Below are positions 22,754 through 33,246 of a DNA stretch of 64,000 bases, in pieces. A program made the translations under genes and the position numbers. Where the stretch lies: the NCBI GenBank assembly GCA_022315425.1, contig JAIUPT010000041.1, forward strand, positions 2,108,001 to 2,172,000. Direction: 5' to 3'. The stretch comes from Pseudevernia furfuracea. Taxonomy: Eukaryota; Ascomycota; Lecanoromycetes; Lecanorales; Parmeliaceae. The notes beneath the pieces are model-generated. The model made no database searches. It worked only from the letters and a program-made list of their open reading frames with translations, and had not been told where the DNA came from. Numbering within the stretch: the stretch's first letter is position 1; each line of letters starts with the position of its first letter.

Positions 22754-24185
22754 CATGGGATCATCCGTCATCAGTATATATGGGGTTTGATGGTGTTTTT
22801 TTTTTAATGGTTTTGGGGGGGAGGGTGGGGATTAAAAGAGGTGCGGATTGTTTTTTGTGATATGTGTATGTGAATATGAATGTTTAGAGCTTGGGGGGTT
22901 CAAAAATGGCCAAAAATTCCAACTTCTAGTGATTGAGATTGCGGCGGGTCGTGTGTCATGTAGATAGGTGCAGTCATTATACAAAAATTTCCGAACCTCT
23001 GCTACATCAACCCTTGCGCCAAGACTAAGAAATGCCAGTAAATTCAGACCACATATTCGCCCGTTGACCACAGCATCATCACCCTCCGATGCAGCGTGGT
23101 AAAAGCGAGTTTTCTCATCTTCCTTCATGCTGAAGGTGGTGGATAGGAGTCTACGAGATGAGCGCCGCGCTGTTTTTGCAGTCTGGTGAAAGAGTGGATT
23201 TGGATGGGCGAGATGGGTAGGTACCTATGGAAGAGAGAGGGGGGCAAAGGCAAGGGGCAAGGTAAGAGCAAGGATTGAGATGGGAGGCAAAAAGGCCGCT
23301 CGCTCCATCATTTAGATCCCTCACATCTAGTTAGTTACCTTTCACATTCGAACTCAACGGAACAATGCAATTACTCACCCAAGCTCGGGTTGTTTAGTGC
23401 TACGGGTCGGACTGATACTTACTCTATCTTTGGAGAAAGTCCGAATACCCTACTCTACTGTACAATCCTCCTCGCCAGTAGTCGCCTCCCAATATTTATC
23501 ATCAAAGGCGATTTTGTTTTCTGCCTTCGGCCGACTGGAAATGACTACCCAGGCCGTACGTACAATCTCCAGTGCCGGGTCCCCGAAATTCGATGCTCGT
23601 CTTGAGGTTCCGAGACCTTGCCCCCAGTGTGCCCGTTGCGTCCCTTTTTTGACGAATGGGACGTCTTCCGCGGCTTCAGCCGCATGGACTTCCGTTGTTA
23701 CTTAATATGGGCCCGGAGGCACGAAGTCGAGTTTTTCGAAGCGCGCTCACTCCTTGGTGTGGTGGGTTCACCCTTGCGGTCTCGTTTCACCATTGTGAGA
23801 GCCCGGTCGATTGGCACTGGCCGAACATGACCTGTTGGGTTACCAAATCCGGCCTCGTTCGTCCGGGAGCGCTCGGCATAACAGACCTTCGTAGTCGTCC
23901 TTGCAGTACCTTGGACACCTCCTTCCTGGTGAGGTATAGAGGTTTTGTTCGGGTTGGTGGTATAAGACGCAAGGCCGACTTTCTCTCTTGGATATGCAGG
24001 CTTGAGATTCTGGCCCCTGTCAGTGGTTGTGTTGCTGCTTCATAGGCCTTGGCCTGCGAATGGAAGGCCAGGGTTCTCGTTATGGTTGCTCTCAACTTGC
24101 TGAGGAGTTCGTCTTTCGTGAGAGCAGACTTGAGCTCTTTTTCCGTGGTTTTGACAAACCTCCCGCCTTGCGACTCAATTAAAGG
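22754..24185. other. Intergenic stretch, no gene seen
   Basis: About 1.4 kb. It has homopolymer runs just after the preceding stop (T at 22796-22806, G at 22814-22821). Minus frames at 22832-23128 and 23787-24203 and plus frames at 23397-23705 and 23656-24045 overlap each other and carry no motif I can support. Confidence 0.35.
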
Positions 24186-24189
24186 GGTC

Positions 24190-24660
24190 ACCTCCTGAGG
24201 CACTCGTGCGCATTATAGTCTCTTGGTGGGGACTGTAAGATTGGTCGCTGAGGACTTGCTCGACAAGAAGTATTAGTGTAGGTAGGCTCGCTAAGTGAAC
24301 GATCCTTCTCCTCGTACACCTCCTCGACCCCATCGAGACTTTCTCCTATCCTTTCACGGTGATCTTTTTTGATTGCAAAGCGTAGCGATATTAGTGTGAA
24401 CGAAGATATGGGAGATCGGAGAATAAATCTCATATAATGGGTGAGGATTTGAGAAGAGCTCTTTCCTGTAGCTGGCAACAGGAGCGAGTATTTGTCGATT
24501 CGAACCAGGTCTTGAGGCATTCGTAGCAGATGTCATGTCCATGCTCCATGGTGAATGGCTTCAACATCAGCTTCATACAGATCAAACATCGAACAAAGTC
24601 CACCCTTCTTGGTTCGTCTTCAGGCTCCAATTCTGGCAGGCAACAAGTGTGAGGCAGGTG
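24190..24660 (-). pseudogene. Decayed RING-finger protein fragment
   Basis: Reading leftward from about 24660, one frame gives DFVRCLICMKLMLKPF, then HGHDICYECLKTWFEST, which matches the first six metal ligands of a RING finger (C-x2-C ... C/H-x-H-x2-C-x2-C pattern). The last C-P-x-C pair should follow, but the frame gives SCCQLQ and then unrelated residues. The adjacent frame continues sensibly as SYRKELFSNPHPLYEI, resembling the end of a RING (CRKEL-like) with Tyr where Cys is expected. A 1-nt insertion near 24480 plus a Cys-to-Tyr change explains this. No ATG start is evident upstream. An intact version would be an E3 ubiquitin ligase; this copy probably is not. Confidence 0.45.
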
Positions 24661-25052
24661 AATGTCCTCAAGTAGTCAGCGGAGAAGGTGGCAAATCAAC
24701 ATGTGTGTAAGCAAGCATTGGACTGCCCTGTCCATTTACCAACTCAACTCTAGGAGAATGAACCAACTTATTCGCTCATCGCAAGGACTCCCTTGGCGCC
24801 CGCTCAGGTAAACCGTCCTCTCTATCAGCTAAGAAACCCCGATTTTCTCTACCCATGATCTGCAAGATGGCCGCCTCTTGAGTTTGGGTCTTTCAAGGCG
24901 TGTCGTAGAAACCAGACCTTAGGCCTTTGATTAGCATAACCATCTTCTTTGGCCAGTTTCACCTGGCAGCAACTCTGGTCAAAAATCCATGAATATTTCG
25001 CCATGCACCTCAAGTCCAAGGCTCACCTGTTCGTACATGGGTACCTAGGTTT

Positions 25053-25672
25053 TCACGTTGTAATTGTGATTGTGAAAAAAGAGGTTGCCAATTGCTTTCT
25101 TTTTTCTTGCTTTCTCGTGGATTTCTGCCGGAGTGTTCTCCTGGACAAGAGAATCGTCATCGCTCGCAAATCAAGGTAGTTGAAACTCTCTTTGAATAAC
25201 GTAGCGACATTCAAGGCAGCGGTTCCATGTTCATCCAAGCAGACGGAGGGGGGGCTGGACTTCACATTCTTACGTAACACGATCTGTTCCCTCATGCGTC
25301 GTCGACAACGTGCCTCGTAGCCTTTTTCTCTTCTCGCGGACTGGAGCCGTTTCACTGTACTCGGAAGCTCACTGACAGGACTTTGGTCTGCTCGTGCCCT
25401 TACTCGTTGCGCGCTTTGATCGTGTTGTTCTGCGAAAGCGCCGAGATCTGCTCTCTCTTGCGTCGATACCGTCCCCCGTGCTCGCTCTCCCTCATTGCGG
25501 AGTCAATCTGTTGCTCTAGGGGATAGAACCATGTGGTGTTTTCTCTATCATGTTCCTCTATATCCGACAGAGTTCCCGGTCCGAATTCCTCGTGCCACCT
25601 GGCTTCGTCAGAGTTTTGGTAGATAGACGTGGTGAACTTGTCCAAATGTGTCTCGATTGACCTTGTTTTCAA
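25053..25672 (-). pseudogene. Possible gene relic with charged, helix-rich segments
   Basis: Two minus frames have protein-like composition: 25400-25672 (EEFGPGTLSDIEEHDRENTT, then YRRKREQISALSQNN) and 25053-25355 (RLQSARREKGYEARCRRRMR and following). They lie in the same direction, separated by about 45 bp, and could be exons or frame-shifted parts of one gene. No family recognised and no clean splice sites found. Confidence 0.25.
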
Positions 25673-26492
25673 TCTCGTGAAGTACGCCCTCCTTTATCTA
25701 CTTGTTATGATATATGCCTTGCCAAGCCCGAGCATTGCTTGGTCCAAGCTTCGCAACAGGTGCCCCCGGGCCCAGAAGGCCGTGACGTCCTCGAGGCCTT
25801 TCCAGCTAATCTACTCCTTCCGATCCAGGGTCCCACACAGACATACCTGTCCCGGGCTGGAATACCATCCCCGTTCGTAACTCCCACTTCCTCACAGCAG
25901 CTTGTTCGGCGACGTTGATTGATCTATTTTAATGCTGGTAAGACATGTAATTTGACAAGATTCGGAATTGCCTTGGATTGACACGATTTCCGAACATCGA
26001 CCCTTGGACCGCTTTCGGTACCAGAAGAAGACATGGAGCATTCGCAGGAGCTACGAGACGCTTTCGAAAAGCCAAAGAAGCGAAGGAAAAGAGCACGGTA
26101 GATGCATGAGAGGTAATACCCCGAAGGGCAACGATTCTAAAAATGCCCGAAGGCACCGCAACAAACAAGGGTGCCAAAAGGCCAAAAAGAATCGAAAAAT
26201 GTGCCAGAGGCACAGAAGGCAATCAGAGTACACCCATCATACCTGACCCGAAGGCCAGGCGCACCAAAGGTGCCGGCGCGAAGCCAGGTTACTCCGCCTC
26301 CGCCATCACCTCATCCTCATCCACCCAATTCTCATCGTCGACATCGATCCCCTGGATTATCAAATCCACATCCACATCCTCATCCTCCTCTCCCTCGGCC
26401 GCGGCAGACCCGGAGGAAGAGGCAGCGGGAGACGTAGAGGGAGCTTTTGCTGAAGTGACGAAAGGATGGAGGAGACACGTTCCTTCTCAGGG

Positions 26493-26503
<11 letters not shown>

Positions 26504-26523
<20 letters not shown>

Positions 26524-27090
26524 TCCAGACGACAAATCTTGCTACTCCGAGGGCATCACTTTGCAACGCCGGAGCTCCATGTGGTGTGAAGTTTTGGGCT
26601 AGCCATCCTTCCGAGTTAAAATCGAGTTTCCAAACCTCGCCACGATTCTCTATCCCCAGGCGCATTGCATGAAACTTGTAGAGATCTGGTAGCACTGTGA
26701 ACGTTCCGCAATGCTGAAAGTATTCCTCTCGGGAAACATCTCCGGTCAGGTCGTTGAGAACATGGGCGGGGAAGGTGTTGACCAGTGGCCACTCCAGGTG
26801 CGATTCGTACCCAGCCCGGATTTGAGACTTGCTCAGGAATTTTTGGCCCCCGTTAGATCCAGTGTATACGGAACGATTGTCTCGGTGACTGATGGAGACG
26901 TCGTCGGTAGTTACGAAAACAGTATAGATTCCTGTGTCTTGAACCTGGAACACTACTTGTGGAAGAAGTTGGAACTAATGACGCGCTAGGTGGTGGAACT
27001 GGAACGGTTGGTGTAATTGGAACTGGAACGGTCGGTGTAATTGGAACTGGAACTGGAGCTGGAACTGGGACGGTGCCGGGAAGATATTGG
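26504..27090 (-). pseudogene. Possible surface-protein relic: Pro/Val repeat followed by a beta-rich domain
   Basis: On the minus strand, 26985-27090 encodes a tandem PVPITPTVPVPITPTVPVP-type stalk in one frame. The following domain lies in another frame, 26501-26953: VFQVQDTGIYTVFVTTDDVS near its start, then YFQHCGTFTVLPDLYKFHAM, ending near an (AT)n run at 26506-26522. The GxYTxxVTTDD pattern is loosely like carbohydrate-binding adhesin domains of the GLEYA/PA14 type, but this is a weak resemblance. The domain frame has a stop (TAG) just upstream where it should join the stalk, so the gene looks broken. Confidence 0.35.
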
Positions 27091-27311
27091 GCTGGACGAT
27101 TTGAATCGGCTAGTCAGCTTTGCGTCTCCTCTCTTGGTGAAGAAATCAATTTCATAAGCCCCTCAGCGTCAACTTCTTCGTCTGAAGCTCCCTACTGCTG
27201 GGAACTGTCGTATACTTTCGTTTTGATCCTAGGAATCTTCGATTCAGTGTGATCCACTGATTTGTCGCTCTCATTCGCGAGCTTATCGTAACTGATGGAA
27301 GCTGTCTTCTT

Positions 27312-28190
27312 TCAGATCTTTAGACTCACGAACGCCTTAGCATCGTAATAAAATAAACGATCTGACAGCGCTGAGAAATTCTCATGTAATTCCGCAATCG
27401 CGTCCTCCCCAGACTTTGTTAACGTACGAACCGCTCTCGCGTTGTTCTTATAGAAGGTTCTCATCCCCTTTAATTGTTTGGTCTTGTTTCTTATCTCTTG
27501 TCGATTGACATCCAGAAAAGGCTGTAGTCTTACAGCTGCTTTGAACAAAATCGATGTCTTAGAAGTTCTGGCTATTAGTGGCTCTATTACACTGTGAATC
27601 GTCGATAATGTTGTTGTCATGCAGACGAATTTTTCTTTCGTCTGCTCAAGTCGCCCGCGTAACGTTGCGTTCTCCTTGCGCAATCTCTTGACTTCCAGAG
27701 AAGTATCTTCCTCAACTAACGCGTCGTCCTCCGAGTCTGAAATCACTGGAATCTCAAATCTGGGAGCATTGCTGTCAAGTCTGGGTCGCTTGGCAGTAGG
27801 AGCTATAGGAGCTTTAGGATTCAGCTTCAAATAGTTTCCCGGATCGTGGAAAGTAAAATCCTTGACTCCGTTCCAGAGCCCGACGACCCCTCGCGTCTTG
27901 ACAAAGTGTACGCGAAAGCCTTACAAGGTCTGCAATTGTTTGGTGGCCTCCGCCACAGTATCCTCCCTTGTTGGATTAAAAGCTTTCTCCCAGGCGGCGT
28001 GGTCGTCGTAGTCCTTGGCACAAACTATTGGGGGCGCAAATGGGTGCTGGATAACGTCTTCCTCCGCCCAGTAGATATTTTCTTTACCGAATGTCTGAAC
28101 CCGGTTCCGTAGAGCAGTCGGAATGTGACACCTTTGCAGTGGTGTTTTCTGGGTGTCTTCCCGAAGAATGCCCCAGAGAAGAAAAGACAA
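27312..28190 (-). CDS. Hypothetical coiled-coil protein, probably several exons or broken
   Basis: Two minus-strand frames look protein-coding. The upstream one (27921-28190) includes KENIYWAEEDVIQHPFAPPI and CAKDYDDHAAWEKAF. The downstream one (27312-27830, continuing upstream of 27830 without a stop as GVKDFTFHDPGNY) includes KRPRLDSNAPRFEIPVISDSEDD, a predicted coiled coil (VKRLRKENATLRGRLEQTKE) and a helical C-terminal half. The downstream frame has no ATG and starts inside the upstream frame's end, so an intron or frameshift near 27900-27925 must join them; GTAAGG occurs at the right place but no well-spaced acceptor follows. The KRPRL-acidic pattern suggests a nuclear protein. Function not recognised. 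Confidence 0.4.
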
Positions 28191-28312
28191 GTATCTCTCG
28201 TTGGGAACGAGATGTATCTTGGTATGTAGCCTTGAGCATTACCATATATACACAACCAGCCACATATCAGACACGATGATTGAACCAGTGTGGACGTGAA
28301 ATCAAAACTCAC

Positions 28313-29274
28313 TGTCGACGGTTCTCATGGTGATATCTCCATTATTGAAGTGAACCATGGCCCTTTCGACTTTTGACCAGGCTGATCCCCTCCATGATGA
28401 CGTTTTGTGATTGCTGTTTTGCGAAGAAGAATCACGTGTTAAAGTCAAAAGACCTCAAATGCAAGCAACTCAACGGGGCAAAGATTTTGATCCCTCACTG
28501 CTTCTACACTGTGTGTGGGTACTCGATGAATGAGCAAGGCACGTAAAGTGAGGTTGCGGACACAACAAGAGCTCGCAGATATTGTAAACCGCTGCATTGT
28601 TCCCGCAAATGATGGTTGATGTCGAAATTGGTTTTGAGATTGGATATAGATAGCGATGAGAAGTTCTAGAAAGTCTCAAGAAGTCCTAGCAATCCTTAGA
28701 AACCAAGCCGAAATCCCTCGGTATGGTCATCGCGTGCTTTATACTTCTCATAGTGAATAAGGGCGCCATCGCGGCCATTGGCCCGATCCGAGTACGCTGT
28801 ATCTTCGTCTAGGCTCTTCCTCATTATTCTCTATTCTTTTCTTTCTCGCAGTGAAGACCGCCAATTTTTCAGATTTTGATTCTTCTTCTCTTCTTGCTGA
28901 TAAAGCATGGTCGCCTGCAAGGGACTCCGAAAGTTGGAATGCAAAGATGAATACGTCTCGAGTGACAGGATTCAGGAACAGGAACGGGACTCGAGGTCAT
29001 GGATAAGAGTACAATCGATATAATAAAACTCAAACATTGTGAGTTGAAGAATTTTTCAGAGGCCAGAAAGCTGTCCTTCAAGTTCGCTTTTGTCCTCGGT
29101 CTTTTCAGCTCTCCTCCTGGTCGCCGACAATGCTCTTTGGTGGGTCGTCATCTTCCCAATCAGTGTTGCAGGCTTGCAGCAGACAGTCTTCATCTGCATC
29201 GTACTGACTGACGTAAATTCCATCTCATCGGAAGTCTGTTGCAAGCCAAGGTCACCAGGAGACGTAGACAGGAG
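28313..29274. other. Intergenic stretch, no gene seen
   Basis: About 960 bp with only short overlapping frames on both strands (for example 28470-28679 minus, 28999-29278 plus). No domain, tRNA fold or long repeat was seen. Confidence 0.35.
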
Positions 29275-29694
29275 TTAGCTGCAACGGTAGGAAATATGAT
29301 AGTAAGGTGATAGGGTTGGTGGAGAGCCGACTACAATGAAAGCGCTGTTGAAGGTGTGAGGATTGATCAGCGATGACGAAAGTGGCCAGAAGGCTGACTT
29401 CAGGGAGAGTTGAGGGTGTGTGACTTGACTCAGGATTGATCGGTGATGAGGCTGATGGAAAGCTTCTGTAGTAAATGACTCCATAAAGGCCAATCTACTC
29501 AACGAACGAATGATAAGCTTCAAGGCTACAGACCCTCTGGCATGGTCACCAGTTTCGTCAATATCAACCTCGCCGTCGGCGTCTTGCGTGTCTCTGCCAG
29601 GGAGGTCACTAATGTTAGCCTTAGACTCGCTCTCCTCGACCAACTTCCTTTTTCGAGAACCGTTGCTTTGGAGAGCACTCTCCTCAATGTTCAT
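29275..29694 (-). CDS. Hypothetical short protein with a basic nuclear-signal-like motif
   Basis: A frame from ATG at 29694 (MNIEESALQ...) to 29275, 139 residues. The first 55 residues look genuinely coding: SRKRKLVEESESKANISDLP with a KRKL-type basic cluster, then acidic DADGEVDIDETGD. The rest (Ser/His/Leu-rich) is less convincing and may be an intron or non-coding read-through. No family recognised. Confidence 0.3.
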   Translation of the reverse strand: MNIEESALQSNGSRKRKLVEESESKANISDLPGRDTQDADGEVDIDETGDHARGSVALKLIIRSLSRLAFMESFTTEAFHQPHHRSILSQVTHPQLSLKSAFWPLSSSLINPHTFNSAFIVVGSPPTLSPYYHISYRCS

Positions 29695-29699
29695 GCTTG

Positions 29700-30249
29700 T
29701 TGCATGCACTGAGGTTCTGCTGGTTCGGGACCGATACTTAGGACGGAGATATTGAACTCAGTCAGTCTGGTATTGCCAGTCGGAGGGTAGTGAACAGGAT
29801 GTTTGGGTAGTTGAAGGGCGGTCACACGGCTAACTAAAGCGGAAGCTCGTACCCTCTTATAACACAGCGTCAAAGGAGCTAAGTGAAGCATATGAAGATG
29901 AGTTCGTGGAATTGAAGAGGTGGTACTACAATGTTGGAGAAGTAAGCACACCACCGCCAGTGTTTTGAAGGAAAAGTGATCGAGCTGTGTAGTAGGCAGT
30001 GAATGCGGGAAGGATGATTGAAGTCGAAGCTTTTGACAGTGAATGACGTAAGGAATGAATCTACTCAGCGAGTTGATTCATAATTATCTCATAACGTTTA
30101 ATTGACCGTCTATCTTTTGGAAATCATGCTAGGAGAACCGACATTTGTAGAAGAAAGCCTTAAACATCGAGTCTTGGTCTACACCACTGTGAACTTTCCG
30201 GAACACATCAACAGTAGACATCCAAGTAAGCCTCGCCTCACTTTTGCCA
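29700..30249. other. Intergenic stretch, no gene seen
   Basis: About 550 bp between the hypothetical ORF and the end of the DJ-1/PfpI gene. Short frames only. Confidence 0.3.
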
Positions 30250-31067
30250 TTACTTCTTGTAAGGCCAAGCCCACGCTCTCACCAGCGTCCAAAGCATCCA
30301 TGCACTGTAACTCACCCTGCTGCTCCCATACTCCTGTGGTCTGTCACCAACATCGGCCACATCCAGGATCGCTTCGACTGTAGGGCCGGGCCATTTTGCA
30401 CGCATATACGCCGCAACCATATCCTGTCCATTCGTGACGCCGCCTTTGACGCACAAGTCCAGTGTCAGCTGAAGTTTTCTTAAGTACAAAGTCAATCGAA
30501 GACAGTAGACTTACCACTAGACCAAACATTCCCATCACTGACCCATCTCTTATCCTCCCAAATCGTATCCGGGAACTTTTTCTTCAGCTCAGGCACCAAA
30601 GGCCTCGGACCCGTAGCCCTCCTCCCTTTCAGAATCCCCGAATAACCAGCCGGGAATTGCGCAGTGCAAACAACCAGCATATCCGTCCCGTTGTCACAGT
30701 GGCCTTTGATAAAGCTGTTCAACGCATCGGTCGGTTTATACCCGAAAGGATCCGGTCCGGGAATAAGTAGAATATCCAGCGTTTTCGCCCCGCCTTTCTT
30801 CGCAGGAGCGCAGATCTCATCAGTGATGGAGGCATCACTGCGCACTCCTAGTTGTGCAGTAGTGTCCTGGAGTGTATTGGCACCAGCTTGGTTGATGTAG
30901 ATGATTTTCATGGGGATGGCGCCGGCTTTGAGAGGCGCGGGGAAAATTACGAGCTCAGAGAGGAAGGTTTCGGAGAGCATGGCGAAGATATCGATAGGGG
31001 AAAGGTCGAGGAGTTGGACCTGATCGATGAGGAGAACACCAATTCGGGTTGTGAATTTGGGAGACAT
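30250..31067 (-). CDS. DJ-1/PfpI family protein, two exons
   Basis: Class-I glutamine-amidotransferase-like fold protein; fungal members are often annotated as ThiJ/PfpI or isonitrile-hydratase-like, and the substrate is unknown. Exon 1 is 30515-31067, the intron 30444-30514 (GTAAGT...CAAAG) and exon 2 30250-30443, 248 residues in all. Landmarks: a beta-strand start RIGVLLIDQVQLLDLSPIDI, the nucleophile elbow VCTAQF (Cys near residue 133) followed by GYSGILKGRRAT, then KRWVSDGNVWSSGGVTNGQD, completed by the splice, with AAYMRAKWP and DVADVGDRPQEY. The family's usual AGLLDGRRATTHW is close but changed to SGILKGRRATGPR here. The C-terminus after DRPQEY adds a tryptophan-rich hydrophobic tail (SYSAWMLWTLVRAWAWP). 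Another acceptor 25 bp upstream exists but fits the family less well. Confidence 0.85.
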
Positions 31068-31957
31068 GGCTGATGCTGGCGATTGTGGAACGAATTGGTC
31101 TGATGGTACTCGGTGTCATTTGGCTGGCAAGTTGAGCTTTACATAGCATTTCAATTGTCTCAAGTCGGCGTGGGGAAAGCCCGAAGTGGGATAAGGAGTG
31201 CCATGGCATTTAGGCAGCACTCTTTGGATGACGGACTATAGGTTTTAGAGGAACAAAACCTCATTAGCACCTTTCCTTTCGCACGCCTCTGTTCATGGAG
31301 ATAATTTGGGGTTCCTTCCATTGACGAATTGATGTTTAGGCAGCACAATTCTAATGGACGAGAGCTTCTCATGTGTGTTGAATCCAAAAGCCACAAGATT
31401 GTTGATATTGATCCTTTTTTATATTGTAATCAAGGGTCTATGTGCATATAAGAGGAGAAGCTCGGAATTTCAAATAGTGAACTAGGCAGTCGTATTCGAT
31501 TGGACGACAATGGTCCATCAACAAGCCACAGGAGTCGAGCGCGCTTCTAAGGAGCCAGATTTAAAGACACCTTTCGTCTCGTGCTTATCTTAAGTACGCT
31601 TCGTTAGATTACCTGTTCCCGACACCGAGTTAAGTGGCACGCTGTCAGTCAGCAAAACTTGCTCAAACAGCGCTCATGCATCCATCTATCATGGCATGGG
31701 CGGTATACTGGGTACACCTTCTAGCAGTCCTGTTTCAATTTGCCGTCATGAAAGTAGCAAGCTGGATTCCTTCCGCAATCACGGGTGTTAGGCCAGAGGA
31801 TGGCGGAGTCAAGAATGAGCTATGGAGCGAGATCAAATCTGAGTCTCTTGAGTCGCCGAGGGGAAGGGTTCAAGCATCCCCTCACCCGAAAGTATTGGCG
31901 TATTTCTCATCCCGCTTTGCGATAATACTGTACTCCATGCCAAGGCTACGAGTACTT
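31068..31957. other. Intergenic stretch, no gene seen
   Basis: About 890 bp. A frame at 31634-32032 (plus, starting with GTG) runs into the inverted-repeat element and is unlikely to be coding. Confidence 0.35.
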
Positions 31958-32734
31958 TTAGCGTATTCAAAAACCTCTGCGTCTCTTGGCACGGAGGTCC
32001 GACGCAACGTCGCATACATTTTTGTACTGTAGCATGAGCATCTACTTCATAAACCCATAATCAACTTATAAATATTCTAAATAGACAAAATTTGAAGCTA
32101 CACACATCTCAGCACTATCAGTCATATCTTTCACACGCATCAAATGATTCATTAATCAGCTCGTCGTCTCTCTCTCGTATTCGTAACGTAGATAATCGCT
32201 CTATTCTGCTGATCTGATCGTTGCGAAGAAGATTAAAAGATAGACGCTAAAAGAAAAGCAGCGTAAGAAGAAGAAAGCTCAGACTTTGATTCAAAAGCAA
32301 CGCGAAAAGGACGATGTTTAAATCGTCGTCGTCGTCGCTCAGAAAAAGTAGCGAGAGAACGAACTTGCTCTTATTAAGGCTAAAGAGCAACATAATAAAT
32401 ATATAGTGCGATACATTTATAGACGTTGCTTTCAATCTTGAATAATACGAGTATTATATCGTGTATTAGTAGAGGGTAGCTCTGAAGCGACTGCAGAAGA
32501 CCTTTGGTTAGAATAAAGAAAATGCTCGACTTTGATCTTAACAGATGTGTCAATGAAAAGAGACATGAATAGCCTGTAGGGGAAGTTTGTATAGCTTCAA
32601 ATTTTGTTTATTTGAAATATTTATAAGTTGATAATGGGTTTATAAAGTAGATGCTCATGCTACAGTACAAAAATGTATGCGACGTTGCGTCGGACCTCCG
32701 TGCCAAGAGACGCAGAGGTTTTTGAATACGCTAA
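31958..32734. mobile_element. TA-flanked element with 143-bp terminal inverted repeats
   Basis: The left arm (31958-32100) and right arm (32592-32734) are reverse complements over 143 bp with about five mismatches, all in the inner half; the outer 80 bp are identical. The termini read TTAGCGTATTCAAAAACC on each side, so a TA can serve as the target duplication (31959-31960 and 32732-32733), as in Tc1/mariner/pogo elements. The interior of about 490 bp is AT-rich. One plus frame reads KAQTLIQKQREKDD before a TAA, resembling the Lys/Gln-rich C-terminal tail of pogo/Fot1-type transposases. There is no DDE catalytic core. This is a deletion derivative that would depend on a transposase from elsewhere. 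Confidence 0.85.
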
Positions 32735-33246
32735 TTACATCTGTCCGTGAGGACAACGAGATATCGTCACGAGAACATGCCTCCTTCCAATCCTCACACC
32801 GCAGCGACGGAACGAAATGGATCTTGGCACCATGGAGTGTAAGTTCAAGAAGCTAGGTACAGTGAGGATTAAAGGTAAACGAGACTGTGCCAGCGGCGGT
32901 GGCTGTGGCAGTGGCTGAGGCGGCGTAGCTCTGCTGAAAGTACCTTCCTTACTGAAGTTACTGCATCCAGCCTTTCTTCTATATCTTGATCTACGCAACT
33001 CCTATTCAGACCTTTGCAATGTTTTCTCTTTTCGCACTTCCTCTTTCCTCTGAACACGTCTTGAGGTTCAGCTGACATTTCGTCAACATGAAGCCTTTTC
33101 CGTTCTAAGAACGCGGCACGATAAGGCTTCTAGCCCAACAAAGATCTCCATCTAAGTATCTGGGGTCACAAGCAACAAATAGAAAAGTGCAGAAAGACCC
33201 TGGAAATCAAGGCACAGACTCCAGGCCAAGCGATTGCCTTTGGAGG
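32735..33246. other. Intergenic stretch upstream of the ankyrin gene
   Basis: About 510 bp. It should contain the promoter of the ankyrin-ZZ gene. Minus frames at 32735-32998 and 32869-33078 have no supporting features. Confidence 0.35.

Noticed and set aside
22205..22771. Minus-strand Gly-rich frame of 188 codons.
   Set aside because: It is the mirror of the Ser/Pro-rich plus-strand gene at 22232-22753; Gly/Arg runs arise from the complementary codons.
26143..26589. Plus frame of 148 codons with Ser-rich and YIYIYI segments.
   Set aside because: It is driven by CATC and AT repeats and opposes the more protein-like minus-strand frame.
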